The position numbers were made by a program, and so were the translations under genes. This document shows positions 45,637 through 56,637 of a stretch of 64,000 nt of DNA, piece after piece (position 1 is the first letter of the stretch; every line of letters begins with the position of its first letter). The notes under the pieces were generated by a model that was not told where the DNA came from, made no database searches, and worked only from the letters and a program-made list of their open reading frames with translations. Location: positions 4,393,501 to 4,457,500 of the forward strand of contig NC_014041.1 of assembly GCF_000023465.1 (NCBI RefSeq), given 5' to 3'. This stretch comes from Zunongwangia profunda SM-A87 (GTDB taxonomy: Bacteria > Bacteroidota > Bacteroidia > Flavobacteriales > Flavobacteriaceae).

Positions 45637-45720
45637 CCCCGATCGACAATAGTCATGATTAGGCAGAGTTATTTCATAGGTGTTATATTCTTTTATTGAC
45701 ATTGTCAATAATGATCGGGG
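45637..45720. repeat. Nested inverted repeat between topA and miaB
   Basis: CCCCGATC (45637-45644) and GATCGGGG (45713-45720) pair perfectly; inward of them GACAAT and GTCA can pair with ATTGTC and TGAC, giving a long bulged stem. The right half also contains its own hairpin TATTGAC-ATT-GTCAATA (45694-45710). It may be a small structured RNA or the remains of a short inverted-repeat element. No coding frame is present. Confidence 0.4.
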
Positions 45721-45885
45721 TTTTAAAGTTATTTTCGTTTTTCGAACTTTTAATTATCTTCCTTTTTTCCCAGAAAATCTATAATTTTTATTTCTAAAAA
45801 AACCGGATATCAGTTTGTTTACCGTCTTTTAGATACCCGGATTTAAAAAAGGTTGCGTAATTATTCTAAAAAAAATTACTGCCAG

Positions 45886-45916
45886 TTTGTCACAAGAAGC
45901 GTAAAGCTTATCTTTG
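45886..45916 (+). promoter_or_regulatory. Promoter of miaB
   Basis: TTTG (45886-45889), a 19-base spacer and TATCTTTG (45909-45916) match the Bacteroidota promoter consensus exactly. Transcription should start near 45922, about 26 bases before the miaB ATG. Confidence 0.8.
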
Positions 45917-45947
45917 CCACCTAATTACCTAAGCTTAGTATAGCATT

Positions 45948-47393
45948 ATGGAGAAGATTATTGATGAAAAGCAGCAGGGAAACTCCCTGATTATGGAGCC
46001 AAAGACAGAAAATAAGCGAAAGCTTTTTATAGAATCTTATGGTTGCCAGATGAATTTTAGTGATAGTGAAATTGTAGCTTCTATCCTTTCTAAGGAAGGT
46101 TACAATACTACCCAACAACTGGAGGAAGCTGATTTGGTTTTGGTAAATACCTGCTCGATCAGGGAAAAGGCAGAACAAACTGTTAGAAAACGTCTTGAGA
46201 AGTATAACGCTGTAAAACGTATAAACCCGAATATGAAAGTTGGGGTTTTAGGTTGTATGGCTGAACGTTTAAAAAGTAAATTCCTAGAAGAAGAAAAAAT
46301 CGTTGATCTTGTTGTTGGTCCTGATGCTTATAAAGACCTTCCTAACCTGATTAACGAAGTTGAAGAAGGTAGAAATGCGGTAAACGTTATTCTTTCTAAA
46401 GAAGAAACTTATGGAGATATTTCACCTGTGCGCCTACAAACAAATGGTGTTTCTGCTTTTGTTTCGATCACTCGAGGATGCGATAACATGTGTACCTTTT
46501 GTGTAGTGCCTTTTACACGTGGTAGAGAGCGTAGCCGTGATCCACAAAGTATTATCGAAGAAGTAAACGATCTGGCAAGCAGAGGATATAAAGAAATCAC
46601 CTTACTTGGGCAAAATGTAGATAGTTATCTTTGGTATGGAGGTGGCCTTAAAAAAGATTTTAAAGATGCTACGCCAATGCAAAAAGCTACAGCAACAAGT
46701 TTTGCAAGCCTTTTAAAAATGGTTGCTGAAGCCCAGCCAAAAATGAGAATTCGATTTTCTACCTCTAACCCACAGGATATGACTTTAGATGTAATTGAAG
46801 TGATGGCCGCTCACCGCAATATCTGTAATTACATTCATTTACCAGTACAAAGCGGTAGCGATAAGATGCTTAAAAAGATGAACCGCCTACATACTCGTGA
46901 AGAATACTTTACATTAATTGATAATATCAAAAAACTAATCCCGGATTGTGGAATTTCGCATGATATTATAACCGGCTTTCCAACCGAGACAGAAGAAGAT
47001 CATAAGGATACACTTTCTTTGATGCAATATGTAAAATATGATTTCGGATTTATGTTTGCGTATTCTGAAAGACCTGGAACCATGGCCGCCAGAAAATTTG
47101 AAGATGATGTTCCCGAAGAGACCAAAAAAAGAAGACTTACTGAGATTGTAAATCTTCAGCAGGAACATAGTAAATATAGAACCCAGCAATTTATTGGAAA
47201 AACAGTTGAAGTTCTTATCGAAAAGTCATCTAAAAAATCTGATGCTCATTGGAGCGGTAGAAATACGCAAAACACGGTTGTAGTTTTTCCTAAAGAAAAC
47301 TATGAGGTTGGTGATTTTGTAAATGTAAAAATTAACGACTGTACCAGTGCAACTTTGATAGGAGAGCCGATAGGATACAGTGAGAATAATTAA
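45948..47393 (+). CDS. miaB: tRNA-2-methylthio-N6-dimethylallyladenosine synthase MiaB
   Basis: A 481-residue radical-SAM methylthiotransferase that adds a methylthio group to i6A37 of tRNAs. The N-terminal cluster domain has three cysteines in YGCQMNF, NTCSIRE and LGCMAER; the radical-SAM CxxxCxxC is CDNMCTFC (Cys178, Cys182, Cys185). A C-terminal TRAM domain follows (about residues 410-475). A second possible start is Met16; the first is kept because a fitting promoter lies 26 bases before it. First gene of a conserved run ending with groEL. Confidence 0.96.
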   Translation: MEKIIDEKQQGNSLIMEPKTENKRKLFIESYGCQMNFSDSEIVASILSKEGYNTTQQLEEADLVLVNTCSIREKAEQTVRKRLEKYNAVKRINPNMKVGVLGCMAERLKSKFLEEEKIVDLVVGPDAYKDLPNLINEVEEGRNAVNVILSKEETYGDISPVRLQTNGVSAFVSITRGCDNMCTFCVVPFTRGRERSRDPQSIIEEVNDLASRGYKEITLLGQNVDSYLWYGGGLKKDFKDATPMQKATATSFASLLKMVAEAQPKMRIRFSTSNPQDMTLDVIEVMAAHRNICNYIHLPVQSGSDKMLKKMNRLHTREEYFTLIDNIKKLIPDCGISHDIITGFPTETEEDHKDTLSLMQYVKYDFGFMFAYSERPGTMAARKFEDDVPEETKKRRLTEIVNLQQEHSKYRTQQFIGKTVEVLIEKSSKKSDAHWSGRNTQNTVVVFPKENYEVGDFVNVKINDCTSATLIGEPIGYSENN

Positions 47394-47452
47394 AAAAGTT
47401 TTGTTTCAGTTTTAAGAACTATTCAATAACATTTAATACCGCATAACTTTAA

Positions 47453-48742
47453 ATGGAATCAGTACAGGCCACCAAGCAACGTTTTGGAATTATAGGAGAC
47501 GATCCAAAACTAAACAGGGCAATAGAAAAAGCAATACAGGTTTCCCCTACAGACATTTCGGTATTAGTAACCGGGGAAAGCGGTGTGGGGAAAGAAAGTA
47601 TTCCTAAAATCGTACATTCATTATCACATCGCAAACATGGCAAATATATCGCCGTAAACTGCGGAGCTATTCCCGAGGGAACTATAGATAGCGAACTTTT
47701 TGGCCATGAGAAAGGCGCCTTTACCGGTGCAACCCAAACCCGTAGTGGTTATTTTGAAGTAGCCGACGGCGGAACCATTTTTCTTGATGAAGTAGGTGAA
47801 TTGCCTCTCCCTACCCAGGTTAGACTTTTACGAGTTCTGGAAAACGGAGAATTCATTAAAGTAGGTTCATCCAAAGTTCAAAAAACAAACGTTCGGATTG
47901 TGGCGGCAACCAACATCAACATGTTCGAATCGATCAAAAAAGAAAAATTCAGGGAAGATCTTTATTATCGTTTAAGCACGGTCGAAATTCACTTACCGCC
48001 TTTAAGAGAACGTAAAGGTGATATTCATTTATTATTTAGAAAATTTGCTTCAGATTTTGCTCTAAAATATAAGATGCCAACCATCCGACTAGAAGATGAT
48101 GCCGTACTTCTAATGCAAAAATATCACTGGGGGGGAAATATTCGTCAACTTAGGAATATTGCCGAACAAATTTCGGTTTTAGAGAAAGAACGCTCTATAA
48201 ACGCCAAAGAATTAAAGGAGTATCTGCCAGATATGGGCAGCAATTTACCCGCGGTAATTTCAGATAAGAAAAAGGAGGCCGATTTTAGTAATGAACGAGA
48301 AATACTTTACAAGGTTCTTTTTGATATGAAAAATGACCTTAACGACCTGAAAAAACTTACCTTAAAATTAATGCAGGAAGGTAATTCTAAAGAAGTTAGG
48401 GATGAAAATGAAGGCCTTATCCAAAAAATTTACGGAAATGGAGATGAAGATGCTGAAGATTTTAACGTAGAGGATTTGGATGGTGATAATCTTGAAGTCC
48501 TGCAAATCCCGCAGCAGAGCAGCAGAGCTGAAAATGAACCACCAGAAAACCTTTCTGAAAAAGACAAATATCACTTCGCCGAAGAAATCCAGGAAGAAGA
48601 AACGCTTTCGCTGCAGGACAAAGAATTAGAACTGATTAAAAAATCGCTGGAACGCCATAACGGCAAACGTAAAGCAGCGGCTGAAGAATTGGGAATTAGC
48701 GAAAGAACCCTGTATCGCAAAATCAAACAATACAATTTGTAA
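47453..48742 (+). CDS. Sigma-54-dependent transcriptional activator
   Basis: A 429-residue bacterial enhancer-binding protein without an N-terminal sensor or receiver domain. The AAA+ domain (about residues 15-250) has Walker A GESGVGKE (about 40-47), the sigma-54-contacting GAFTGA (about 88-93) and Walker B FLDEVGE (about 107-113). A long acidic linker leads to a Fis-type helix-turn-helix at the C-terminus (RKAAAEELGISERTLYRKIK, about 407-426). It would activate RpoN promoters. In many flavobacteria this gene is fixed between miaB and lptE; the targets are not known. Confidence 0.94.
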   Translation: MESVQATKQRFGIIGDDPKLNRAIEKAIQVSPTDISVLVTGESGVGKESIPKIVHSLSHRKHGKYIAVNCGAIPEGTIDSELFGHEKGAFTGATQTRSGYFEVADGGTIFLDEVGELPLPTQVRLLRVLENGEFIKVGSSKVQKTNVRIVAATNINMFESIKKEKFREDLYYRLSTVEIHLPPLRERKGDIHLLFRKFASDFALKYKMPTIRLEDDAVLLMQKYHWGGNIRQLRNIAEQISVLEKERSINAKELKEYLPDMGSNLPAVISDKKKEADFSNEREILYKVLFDMKNDLNDLKKLTLKLMQEGNSKEVRDENEGLIQKIYGNGDEDAEDFNVEDLDGDNLEVLQIPQQSSRAENEPPENLSEKDKYHFAEEIQEEETLSLQDKELELIKKSLERHNGKRKAAAEELGISERTLYRKIKQYNL

Positions 48743-48787
48743 TTATAGAATTTCGTTTAAAAAAACAGAAATTCACGATCTATAACT

Positions 48788-49291
48788 ATGAAGAAATTAG
48801 GCCTTATTTTATCGATTCTTAGCATTTTAACGCTGGCTTCCTGTGGGATTTACTCCTTTACAGGAGCCAGCACGGGAGATGCTAAAAGTTTTCAGGTAAA
48901 TAATTTCCAAAACACGGCAGATTTAATTGAACCAGGAATTGAAAGAACCTTTAAACTAAACTTACAGGATTTAATTCAGAATCAAACCAACCTTACGTTA
49001 ACAAATAATAATGCCGACCTCATTTTTGAAGGTGAAATTATCGATTATTACATCGCCCCTATGACGGCGACTGCACAAAACACTGCCGCTCAAAACCGAT
49101 TAACCATTGCCGTACAGGTTAGGTATTATAATACATTAGAGCCGGAAAAAGATTTCGACAGACGTTTTTCGTTTTATTATGATTATCCGGCAGGACAACA
49201 ATTGGTAGGCCCCACGCTAAATACGGCGATCGAAGAAATTTACGACAGAATTACCCAGGATATTTTCAATGCTGCTTTAACCGACTGGTAA
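48788..49291 (+). CDS. lptE: LPS-assembly lipoprotein LptE-like
   Basis: A 167-residue lipoprotein: lipobox LASC with lipidated Cys19. The mature part has the LptE-like beginning GIYSFTGAST, a central ADLIFEGEIIDYYIAPM segment and a C-terminal helix IEEIYDRITQDIFNAALTDW. LptE forms the plug of the LptD channel that places lipopolysaccharide at the cell surface. It lies between the sigma-54 activator and secG, where Bacteroidota genomes usually keep lptE. Confidence 0.88.
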   Translation: MKKLGLILSILSILTLASCGIYSFTGASTGDAKSFQVNNFQNTADLIEPGIERTFKLNLQDLIQNQTNLTLTNNNADLIFEGEIIDYYIAPMTATAQNTAAQNRLTIAVQVRYYNTLEPEKDFDRRFSFYYDYPAGQQLVGPTLNTAIEEIYDRITQDIFNAALTDW

Positions 49292-49299
49292 AATAAGTG

Positions 49300-50181
49300 A
49301 TGGATTTAAAAAATTTCACATATTTATTAGAACACCCCGAGGAAGTTTCTCCTCAGGAAACCCGTGAGTTAGAAGATATTCTAATGAATGCACCTTACTT
49401 TCAGGCAGCGCGTGCAATTCGGCTAAAAGGCTTAAAAGATGCCGATAGTCCTTCTTATAATTCGGCCTTACGAAAAACTGCAGCATATACTACCGACCGT
49501 GAAATTCTTTTTGAATATATAAGCTCTGCCAATTTTAACCAAAATCGCATAGCTCACCAGATAAAAAAACAAGACGAAAAACTGAATAATCTTGAGGTTT
49601 ATGAACCTATAGAAGTTTTGGGGAGAAAGAGTATGGCCATGGGTGAGGCCATACAAATGAAACAAGACGAATCTGAAAAAGTGATGGATCCTGAACTTTT
49701 TGAACGTTTTAAAAACAAAAACAAGGAAGAGGAGAAAGAATTACCAGAGAACCAATTAAAGATAGGACAACCTTTACAATTCAATAATGCTGAGTCACAT
49801 AGTTTTTCAGAATGGCTTAGGTTAACTTCAGCAAAACCTCTTAAACAACCTGGACAGCAAAAACCTGCTGAAAAAGAAAAGGAAGCTCCTGAAGATATTC
49901 AGAAGAAATTTGACATTATTGACCGTTTTATTTCGAAGAACCCGAAAATAAAACCGGCTAAATCTTCGCCTAGAGCCAGTACCCCAGATCTTTCTAACCC
50001 AGCTCCTGAAGCTTTGATGACAGAGACTTTAGCACGTGTTTACCTTGAACAAAAAAATTATAAAAAGGCAATTCAGGCCTATAAAATTTTAATTTTGAAA
50101 AATCCCGAAAAAAGTGGTTTCTTTGCAGACCAAATTCGGGCAATCGAAAAATTACAGGAAAATAATACAGATAAAGAATGA
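49300..50181 (+). CDS. Hypothetical protein with C-terminal TPR-like repeat
   Basis: A 293-residue soluble protein, no signal peptide. Start at the ATG at 49300; a GTG three bases upstream is also possible. The N-terminal half (LEHPEEVSPQETRELEDILMNAPYFQAARAIRLKGLKD) is helical and looks like a cytoplasmic flavobacterial family often placed before secG. The middle is charged and low-complexity. A single TPR-type pair lies at the end (LARVYLEQKNYKKAIQAYKILILKNPEKSGFFADQIRAIEKL). Function unknown; its stop overlaps the secG start. Confidence 0.82.
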   Translation: MDLKNFTYLLEHPEEVSPQETRELEDILMNAPYFQAARAIRLKGLKDADSPSYNSALRKTAAYTTDREILFEYISSANFNQNRIAHQIKKQDEKLNNLEVYEPIEVLGRKSMAMGEAIQMKQDESEKVMDPELFERFKNKNKEEEKELPENQLKIGQPLQFNNAESHSFSEWLRLTSAKPLKQPGQQKPAEKEKEAPEDIQKKFDIIDRFISKNPKIKPAKSSPRASTPDLSNPAPEALMTETLARVYLEQKNYKKAIQAYKILILKNPEKSGFFADQIRAIEKLQENNTDKE

Positions 50182-50543
50182 GCACATTCACAATTTTTTT
50201 AGTTTTAATAGTTATCGTAGCATTTTTGCTAGTGGTAGTGATCATGGTGCAAAACCCTAAAGGTGGAGGTTTATCCTCTTCTCTTGGTGGTGGCGGTCAA
50301 CAAATTGGTGGCGTACAGAAAACAAACGACTTTTTAGACAAAAGTACCTGGACACTGGCAACCGCTTTATTAGTACTTATCCTAATTAGTAATGTTTCTA
50401 TAATGGATGGTAATAATGGTTTTGGAGATTCTAAAATCTTTGATGAAGACGAAGTAGAAAATGCTTTACCTGAAGCCACTCCAGCTCCAGCACAGCAAAA
50501 TGAACAAACTCAAACTGCTCCTGCTGCAGATAGCGCTCAGTAA
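50178..50543 (+). CDS. secG: Preprotein translocase subunit SecG
   Basis: A 121-residue SecG with two membrane helices (about residues 3-23 and 52-73) joined by the conserved loop VQNPKGGGLSSSLGGGGQQIGG. The C-terminal tail is longer than in Escherichia coli and rich in A, P and Q, a common Bacteroidota feature. It stabilises the SecYE channel during export. Its start overlaps the preceding gene by four bases, and a terminator follows. Confidence 0.95.
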   Translation: MSTFTIFLVLIVIVAFLLVVVIMVQNPKGGGLSSSLGGGGQQIGGVQKTNDFLDKSTWTLATALLVLILISNVSIMDGNNGFGDSKIFDEDEVENALPEATPAPAQQNEQTQTAPAADSAQ

Positions 50544-50566
50544 AAAAATAAACCCATTTATAATAA

Positions 50567-50598
50567 AATGCCAGCTTGTCACAAAGCTGGCATTTTTT
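50567..50598 (+). terminator. Terminator after secG
   Basis: AATGCCAGCTT and AAGCTGGCATT form an 11-bp stem around a short loop, followed by TTTTTT. A strong rho-independent terminator, so groES-groEL must have its own promoter. Confidence 0.88.
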
Positions 50599-50692
50599 AT
50601 TTATTAATGTCAGCTTTTTTTGAGTGGCATAATTTTCGAAATATTCAACAACGAATATTTAAAATTAATTAATCAAAATAAATTTAAAGAAA

Positions 50693-50968
50693 ATGGGACT
50701 AAACATTAAACCGCTTTCAGACAGAGTTCTTATCGAGCCTGTAGCAGCTGAAACCAAGACAGCTTCAGGTATCTACATTCCAGAGACTGCTAAAGAAAAA
50801 CCTCAAAGAGGAAAAGTTGTGGCAGTTGGCAAAGGAACTAAAGACCATGAGATGACTGTTAGTGTTGGTGACACAGTTCTTTATGGCAAATATGCCGGTA
50901 CCGAACTTAAACTAGAAGGTACAGATTATCTTATCATGAGAGAAGACGATATTCTAGCAATCGTATAA
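50693..50968 (+). CDS. groES: Co-chaperonin GroES
   Basis: A 91-residue co-chaperonin that caps the GroEL cage. Conserved features: [34 protein letters not shown] as opening plus mobile loop (about residues 7-40) and [25 protein letters not shown] at the end. Normal length. Separated from the upstream terminator by about 95 bases that must hold the promoter; no CIRCE-type repeat is visible there. groEL follows after 77 bases. Confidence 0.97.
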   Translation: MGLNIKPLSDRVLIEPVAAETKTASGIYIPETAKEKPQRGKVVAVGKGTKDHEMTVSVGDTVLYGKYAGTELKLEGTDYLIMREDDILAIV

Positions 50969-51012
50969 TTTCTTTCTCAAATTCAATTTAATTAAAATTA
51001 ACCAATTTTTAG

Positions 51013-52683
<1,671 letters not shown>

Positions 52684-52702
52684 TCATCACTCATTAAAAA
52701 AC

Positions 52703-52737
52703 AAAGCTGTCTTATTCGTTTAAGGCAGCTTTTTTTT
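52703..52737 (+). terminator. Terminator after groEL
   Basis: AAAGCTGTCTTA pairs with TAAGGCAGCTTT (one G-T wobble) around a short loop, followed by seven T. A strong rho-independent terminator directly after the groEL stop. Confidence 0.88.
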
Positions 52738-52996
52738 ATGCATAAATTGCAAAATACATATAAGAGAGACAATGCTTGAGAATCAGAAATCTCAAGATAT
52801 GCTGCACAGAATTAAAAATAGAAAGATTGCTATTCAGGGAAAACTAAAATTTACCTGATATCTAAAAATAGGGAAACTATGTTAAAGCTTTTCAATGGTG
52901 AATCATTTACAGTTACAGTGAAACCGACATAACACACCCACTGAAATTAACGAGTTTCGTAAGGAAGAAATATTAGTATTTTTTAAGACTTTTTAT
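52738..52996. other. Short gene-free intergenic region
   Basis: About 260 bases with no plausible gene. It contains a weak hairpin CTTGAGA/TCTCAAG (52775-52796) without a T-run. Nothing else recognisable. Confidence 0.5.
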
Positions 52997-53134
52997 TTAA
53001 TGCAAAAAAGCACCTAAAAAGCCAGCCTTAAAATCACTCCAATCCATAATTATCTGAAAAACAACGATTGCCAGAATAATTAAAACTGCCGTTCTTAATT
53101 TTGCCTCTGGTTTTCCTTTCTGTTCCATATCCAT
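52997..53134 (-). CDS. 45-residue single-helix membrane microprotein
   Basis: A short gene below usual length cut-offs: MDMEQKGKPEAKLRTAVLIIL..., 45 residues, ending GFLGAFLH. A charged N-terminus (residues 1-14) leads into one hydrophobic helix (about 15-30), then MDWSDFKAGFLG. Small proteins of this plan with a W/Y-x-D/E-F-K-x-G-F-L-G ending recur in flavobacterial genomes; this is from memory of the pattern. It starts 38 bases after cutC on the same strand and may be co-transcribed. Second possible start at 53128. Confidence 0.65.
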   Translation of the reverse strand: MDMEQKGKPEAKLRTAVLIILAIVVFQIIMDWSDFKAGFLGAFLH

Positions 53135-53172
53135 ATAAAAAACGTTTGGACTAGCTAAATTATAAAAAAATA

Positions 53173-53802
53173 TTAATACTCACCAACAATTTGGCGTCCA
53201 TGATAAGCACATGCACCGATACTTTTATGTATTTCGTCTAAATTTCCAATAGTTATCCTTCCGGCAGGCATGATTTCCAGCTTATTACCTGCGACAACTA
53301 TCATCTTTTTTAAAATTGAAATTCCTTCTTTTGCAGTTGCTTTCCCTCCAGAACTAAGAATAGTTGATATCCCATTAATATGGGTTAATCCTTCAGTAGC
53401 TTTTAAAATATCAGGGGTCTCATCGATCGCTTTATGGATTACTATTTTTAACGGACTTGAATGTGCTGCCAGTGCAGCAATTCTTCCTAAATCCAATGTA
53501 TTGTTTTCCTTTAAAATCCCAAAAACTACTCCCTCTACCCCTATCACTTTACAAAATTTGATATCCTGCATCATCTGATTAACTTCGGAAGCAGTATACA
53601 CAAAATCGCCTCCGCGCGGACGAATCATTACTCTAATAGGAATTCTAAGTTGTTCTTTAGCTTTTCGTATAACATCCCTTTCCGGGGTAATACCATCCTG
53701 CGATAAATCTGCACATAGTTCTATTCGATCTGCACCCTGTTCTTCAGCTTTTAAAGCTTCATCTAAAGATTCTACACAGGCTTCTTTTATGAAACTGGTC
53801 AT
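53173..53802 (-). CDS. cutC: CutC family protein (copper homeostasis)
   Basis: A 209-residue TIM-barrel protein. The family features EACVESLDEALKAEEQGADRIELC (about residues 7-30), VMIRPRGGDFVY (about 58-69), GVVFG (about 90-94) and the final SSGG/PAGRI region are present. It is somewhat shorter than Escherichia coli CutC (248), mainly at the C-terminal end. The name comes from copper tolerance work in Escherichia coli; its biochemical role is still debated. A separate unit from groEL, which ends with a terminator. Confidence 0.92.
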   Translation of the reverse strand: MTSFIKEACVESLDEALKAEEQGADRIELCADLSQDGITPERDVIRKAKEQLRIPIRVMIRPRGGDFVYTASEVNQMMQDIKFCKVIGVEGVVFGILKENNTLDLGRIAALAAHSSPLKIVIHKAIDETPDILKATEGLTHINGISTILSSGGKATAKEGISILKKMIVVAGNKLEIMPAGRITIGNLDEIHKSIGACAYHGRQIVGEY

Positions 53803-53999
53803 TTTTAAAGGATATAATTTAGTGTAAACCTAAGAAAATTAATCATTGTGTAAGTTGATCGCTAAAGATTCAGCATAAATTATAGTCATTCTGAACTTGT
53901 TTTAGGGCTTTATGGAATATTTCTCTGCCTTACCTTAAAGCCTGGAAGTAATTATCTGGATGTAACGCTGGTTTAATAGACACACGTATAAATGATTCT

Positions 54000-56636
54000 C
54001 TAAAAGGTAAATTTTAAAGTTGCTAAAACCTGTGATGGCCGTAATCGATAACTACTTTGTATGTAATAATATTGATTGTTACTGGCGTTTATAAATTGAT
54101 CGGTATTCAGGATATTTCGCCAACTAATGTTTAAATCCATTTTTGGCTTCTCAAAAGTAAACTGATAGCTCAGGTTCACAAAATAATTATCTCCATTTTC
54201 AGATAAAGAATTGCCATAATATTCACTACTTACACTTAAATACTGATTATCCTTAGGATAAAAATAAAGATCTATGGTATGTTGCTGCGTTTCGATTTGC
54301 TGAAAATCACGCTCTCCAAAACCCGAAGTATAAGTCGAAAAATTTCCCGAGTAATTCGCAATTAACCAACTGGAAACTTCTGCATCGATGCTCCCTCTCA
54401 GATTAAAACTCTGTGTATTCACCTCAGCCAACGTATTGTTTAAAAGTTGCTGGCGTTTTGATAAGTTATAGGAGGCGTTCAATTTAAATGTTGTTTTTAA
54501 TTTTCTAAAATATTTACTACCGCCAGCTTTAAAGCTATGATTATCGAAGCTATTATCTCGCACCACCGCTTCTAAAATCCTTGTTCCATTTTCACCAATA
54601 TTAGAACTGTACAACAAGTTATTTTCAGAATAACTATAGGAATAAGACGTGTTTAAAAACAGTTGCTTTAAGGGATTTCGATAAGCTATCCCGCCGCTAT
54701 AATATTGTCGTGTTTCTTCAGAAATTGGCGCGTTGTACCGATTTAAATTTCGATAATTATTCAATAAGAATCCATAATATAACTGCTGAAGTTCTCCAAA
54801 ATCATAACTTAATCCTGCTGAAGCATTAGCATCCCAAAAGGCTGAAAGCTTTTTATTCACAGAAAATCTAGGCTCAAAAACCAATCGATCTAAACTTCTT
54901 TTTTCTTCAAAATTTCGGTCTTTAAGCTGAAAACTTTTAAATTGAAACGGCGTACTTAAATTTAAATTCCAGGTCTCATCCTTACTTTTAAACCTGAAAG
55001 AATTTTTAAAATAGACCGAAGATTCTACAAATTCGGTTCTGTTCTTAAAATCAGCATCTAAAACCTCTTCCCCATCTTCCAAAAAAATATCGGTATCTAA
55101 TTGCTGATCTTGGATCGAAAACCCAAATTTGGGTGATATGGTAAATTTGCCAAGGGCCTTGGTAAACCCAGCCGAATTATCAGCATACATCTTCCTTGAA
55201 GAAACCTGTTGCTGAATTTCACCATAAGGATCACCATTATTAAAGATAGCTTCAAATTGTCCTGGTTGCACCAGTAGATCCTGATTAGTCTCTGTAAAAC
55301 CGATATTAGAATTAAAAGTGATCAATTGTTTTCCAATAGTTCTAAGCAGGCGCATATCGTTTTTTATTCCGAAAAAAGGATTGTCCAGCCGTTGTTTGAT
55401 TTTTGCATCGGGGCGATCTATCAAACCACGATTTGTATTCCAGGAACCGTTAAACTCTAATTGATCTTTCAGGTAATTTTTATCGGTATTATTCTCTAAG
55501 GTAAGTTGTCCTTCTAACTGGCTTACAAAAATATTATTACTGGTATTTTCGATTATATCGATTGTATCTGTAGGTGTAAAATAACGTGTTTGTGTACTTC
55601 CATCCTGCTTCTGATAATCATTCAGATAAGAAATATTTAGTTTTAAATCTATATCTTCTTTAACTCGTTGCAAAATGTTTGCTGAACCTAAATGTACGTT
55701 ATTATCCAACCAGCGTTCTGCCGAAAATGGGGGTGGTGAGACATTTTGAATTGACAGCCAATCTGTTTTATCAATATTAAATTCATCTCCAAAAAAATTG
55801 ATCGAAAAATTACGAATCTCGCCAGATACATCGCTTCCGGTATTATTACTTTGGTAGGTGACGATCGCCTGTCGCTTTTTAGTAAAGATCATTGGCGTCA
55901 CCTTTGTTTGCCACAGCAAAGGCGCAGCACCCATCCCGGCGGTGGCCGTTCCGCTAATGCTAATATCCTTTTTAAGCTTTATATTTATCGAAGCGCGCTC
56001 TGAAAACTCAAGACTATCCAAAACTTTTACAGGCTGATGATTTTCCAGGATCTCGACTTTAGAAACTGCATCGGCCGAAAGATTATTATTGGCCAAATTA
56101 TAACGCCCTTCTAATAAATCCAAACCTTCGATATAATACTTCTGGATTGGCTCATCTTTATAATAGATTTGACCATTTGGTCGAATATCGATTCCAGGTA
56201 ACTTCTTTAAAATATCAGCAATCACCCGGTCGTTTTTATCTTTAAAAGCGTCTACCGAAAAACTGAGCGTATCGCCACGTTGCTGTAAAATTTCAGATTT
56301 CACAATGACTTCTTTCAAGGCTTCTGAAGAAGGCAAAAGTTTCACTTCTAATTGCTGCGCTTTATTCTGAATAGTTTCTTCGAACGTAGCAAAACCAATG
56401 TAAGAAACTTTTAAAGACAAGGATTCACCATCACTTTTCACAGCTATCTTAAATTTACCATCGGAGTCTGAAATTCCATAAGCCAGGATCGAAGAAACCG
56501 AATCTTTACTGATCATTACCGTTGCACCACTAAGTTTTTCATTATTATCGTCGAAAACCTGTCCGGTAATTTCAGTCTGAGAATAACCTGCAAAAACAAC
56601 GAATATTGATAGTATTGTAAAGAGTATTTTTTTCAT
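54000..56636 (-). CDS. Outer-membrane beta-barrel protein with carboxypeptidase-like and plug domains
   Basis: An 878-residue outer-membrane protein with signal peptide (residues 1-19). Residues 20-105 form a carboxypeptidase-regulatory-like beta domain (TEITGQVFDDNNEKLSGATVMI). A TonB-receptor-type plug follows (about 110-220: VIADILKKLPGIDIRPNGQIYYKDEP, YYIEGLDLLEGRY). The rest is a long barrel of alternating strands ending in a C-terminal aromatic strand (LKFTF). Such proteins accompany GLPGLI genes in flavobacteria. Last gene of the GLPGLI operon, beginning one base after GLPGLI gene 1. The ligand is unknown. Confidence 0.88.
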   Translation of the reverse strand: MKKILFTILSIFVVFAGYSQTEITGQVFDDNNEKLSGATVMISKDSVSSILAYGISDSDGKFKIAVKSDGESLSLKVSYIGFATFEETIQNKAQQLEVKLLPSSEALKEVIVKSEILQQRGDTLSFSVDAFKDKNDRVIADILKKLPGIDIRPNGQIYYKDEPIQKYYIEGLDLLEGRYNLANNNLSADAVSKVEILENHQPVKVLDSLEFSERASINIKLKKDISISGTATAGMGAAPLLWQTKVTPMIFTKKRQAIVTYQSNNTGSDVSGEIRNFSINFFGDEFNIDKTDWLSIQNVSPPPFSAERWLDNNVHLGSANILQRVKEDIDLKLNISYLNDYQKQDGSTQTRYFTPTDTIDIIENTSNNIFVSQLEGQLTLENNTDKNYLKDQLEFNGSWNTNRGLIDRPDAKIKQRLDNPFFGIKNDMRLLRTIGKQLITFNSNIGFTETNQDLLVQPGQFEAIFNNGDPYGEIQQQVSSRKMYADNSAGFTKALGKFTISPKFGFSIQDQQLDTDIFLEDGEEVLDADFKNRTEFVESSVYFKNSFRFKSKDETWNLNLSTPFQFKSFQLKDRNFEEKRSLDRLVFEPRFSVNKKLSAFWDANASAGLSYDFGELQQLYYGFLLNNYRNLNRYNAPISEETRQYYSGGIAYRNPLKQLFLNTSYSYSYSENNLLYSSNIGENGTRILEAVVRDNSFDNHSFKAGGSKYFRKLKTTFKLNASYNLSKRQQLLNNTLAEVNTQSFNLRGSIDAEVSSWLIANYSGNFSTYTSGFGERDFQQIETQQHTIDLYFYPKDNQYLSVSSEYYGNSLSENGDNYFVNLSYQFTFEKPKMDLNISWRNILNTDQFINASNNQYYYIQSSYRLRPSQVLATLKFTF

Positions 56637-56637
56637 A

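Noticed and set aside
50600..50692. CIRCE operator ahead of groES
   Set aside because: No TTAGCACTC/GAGTGCTAA repeat is present.
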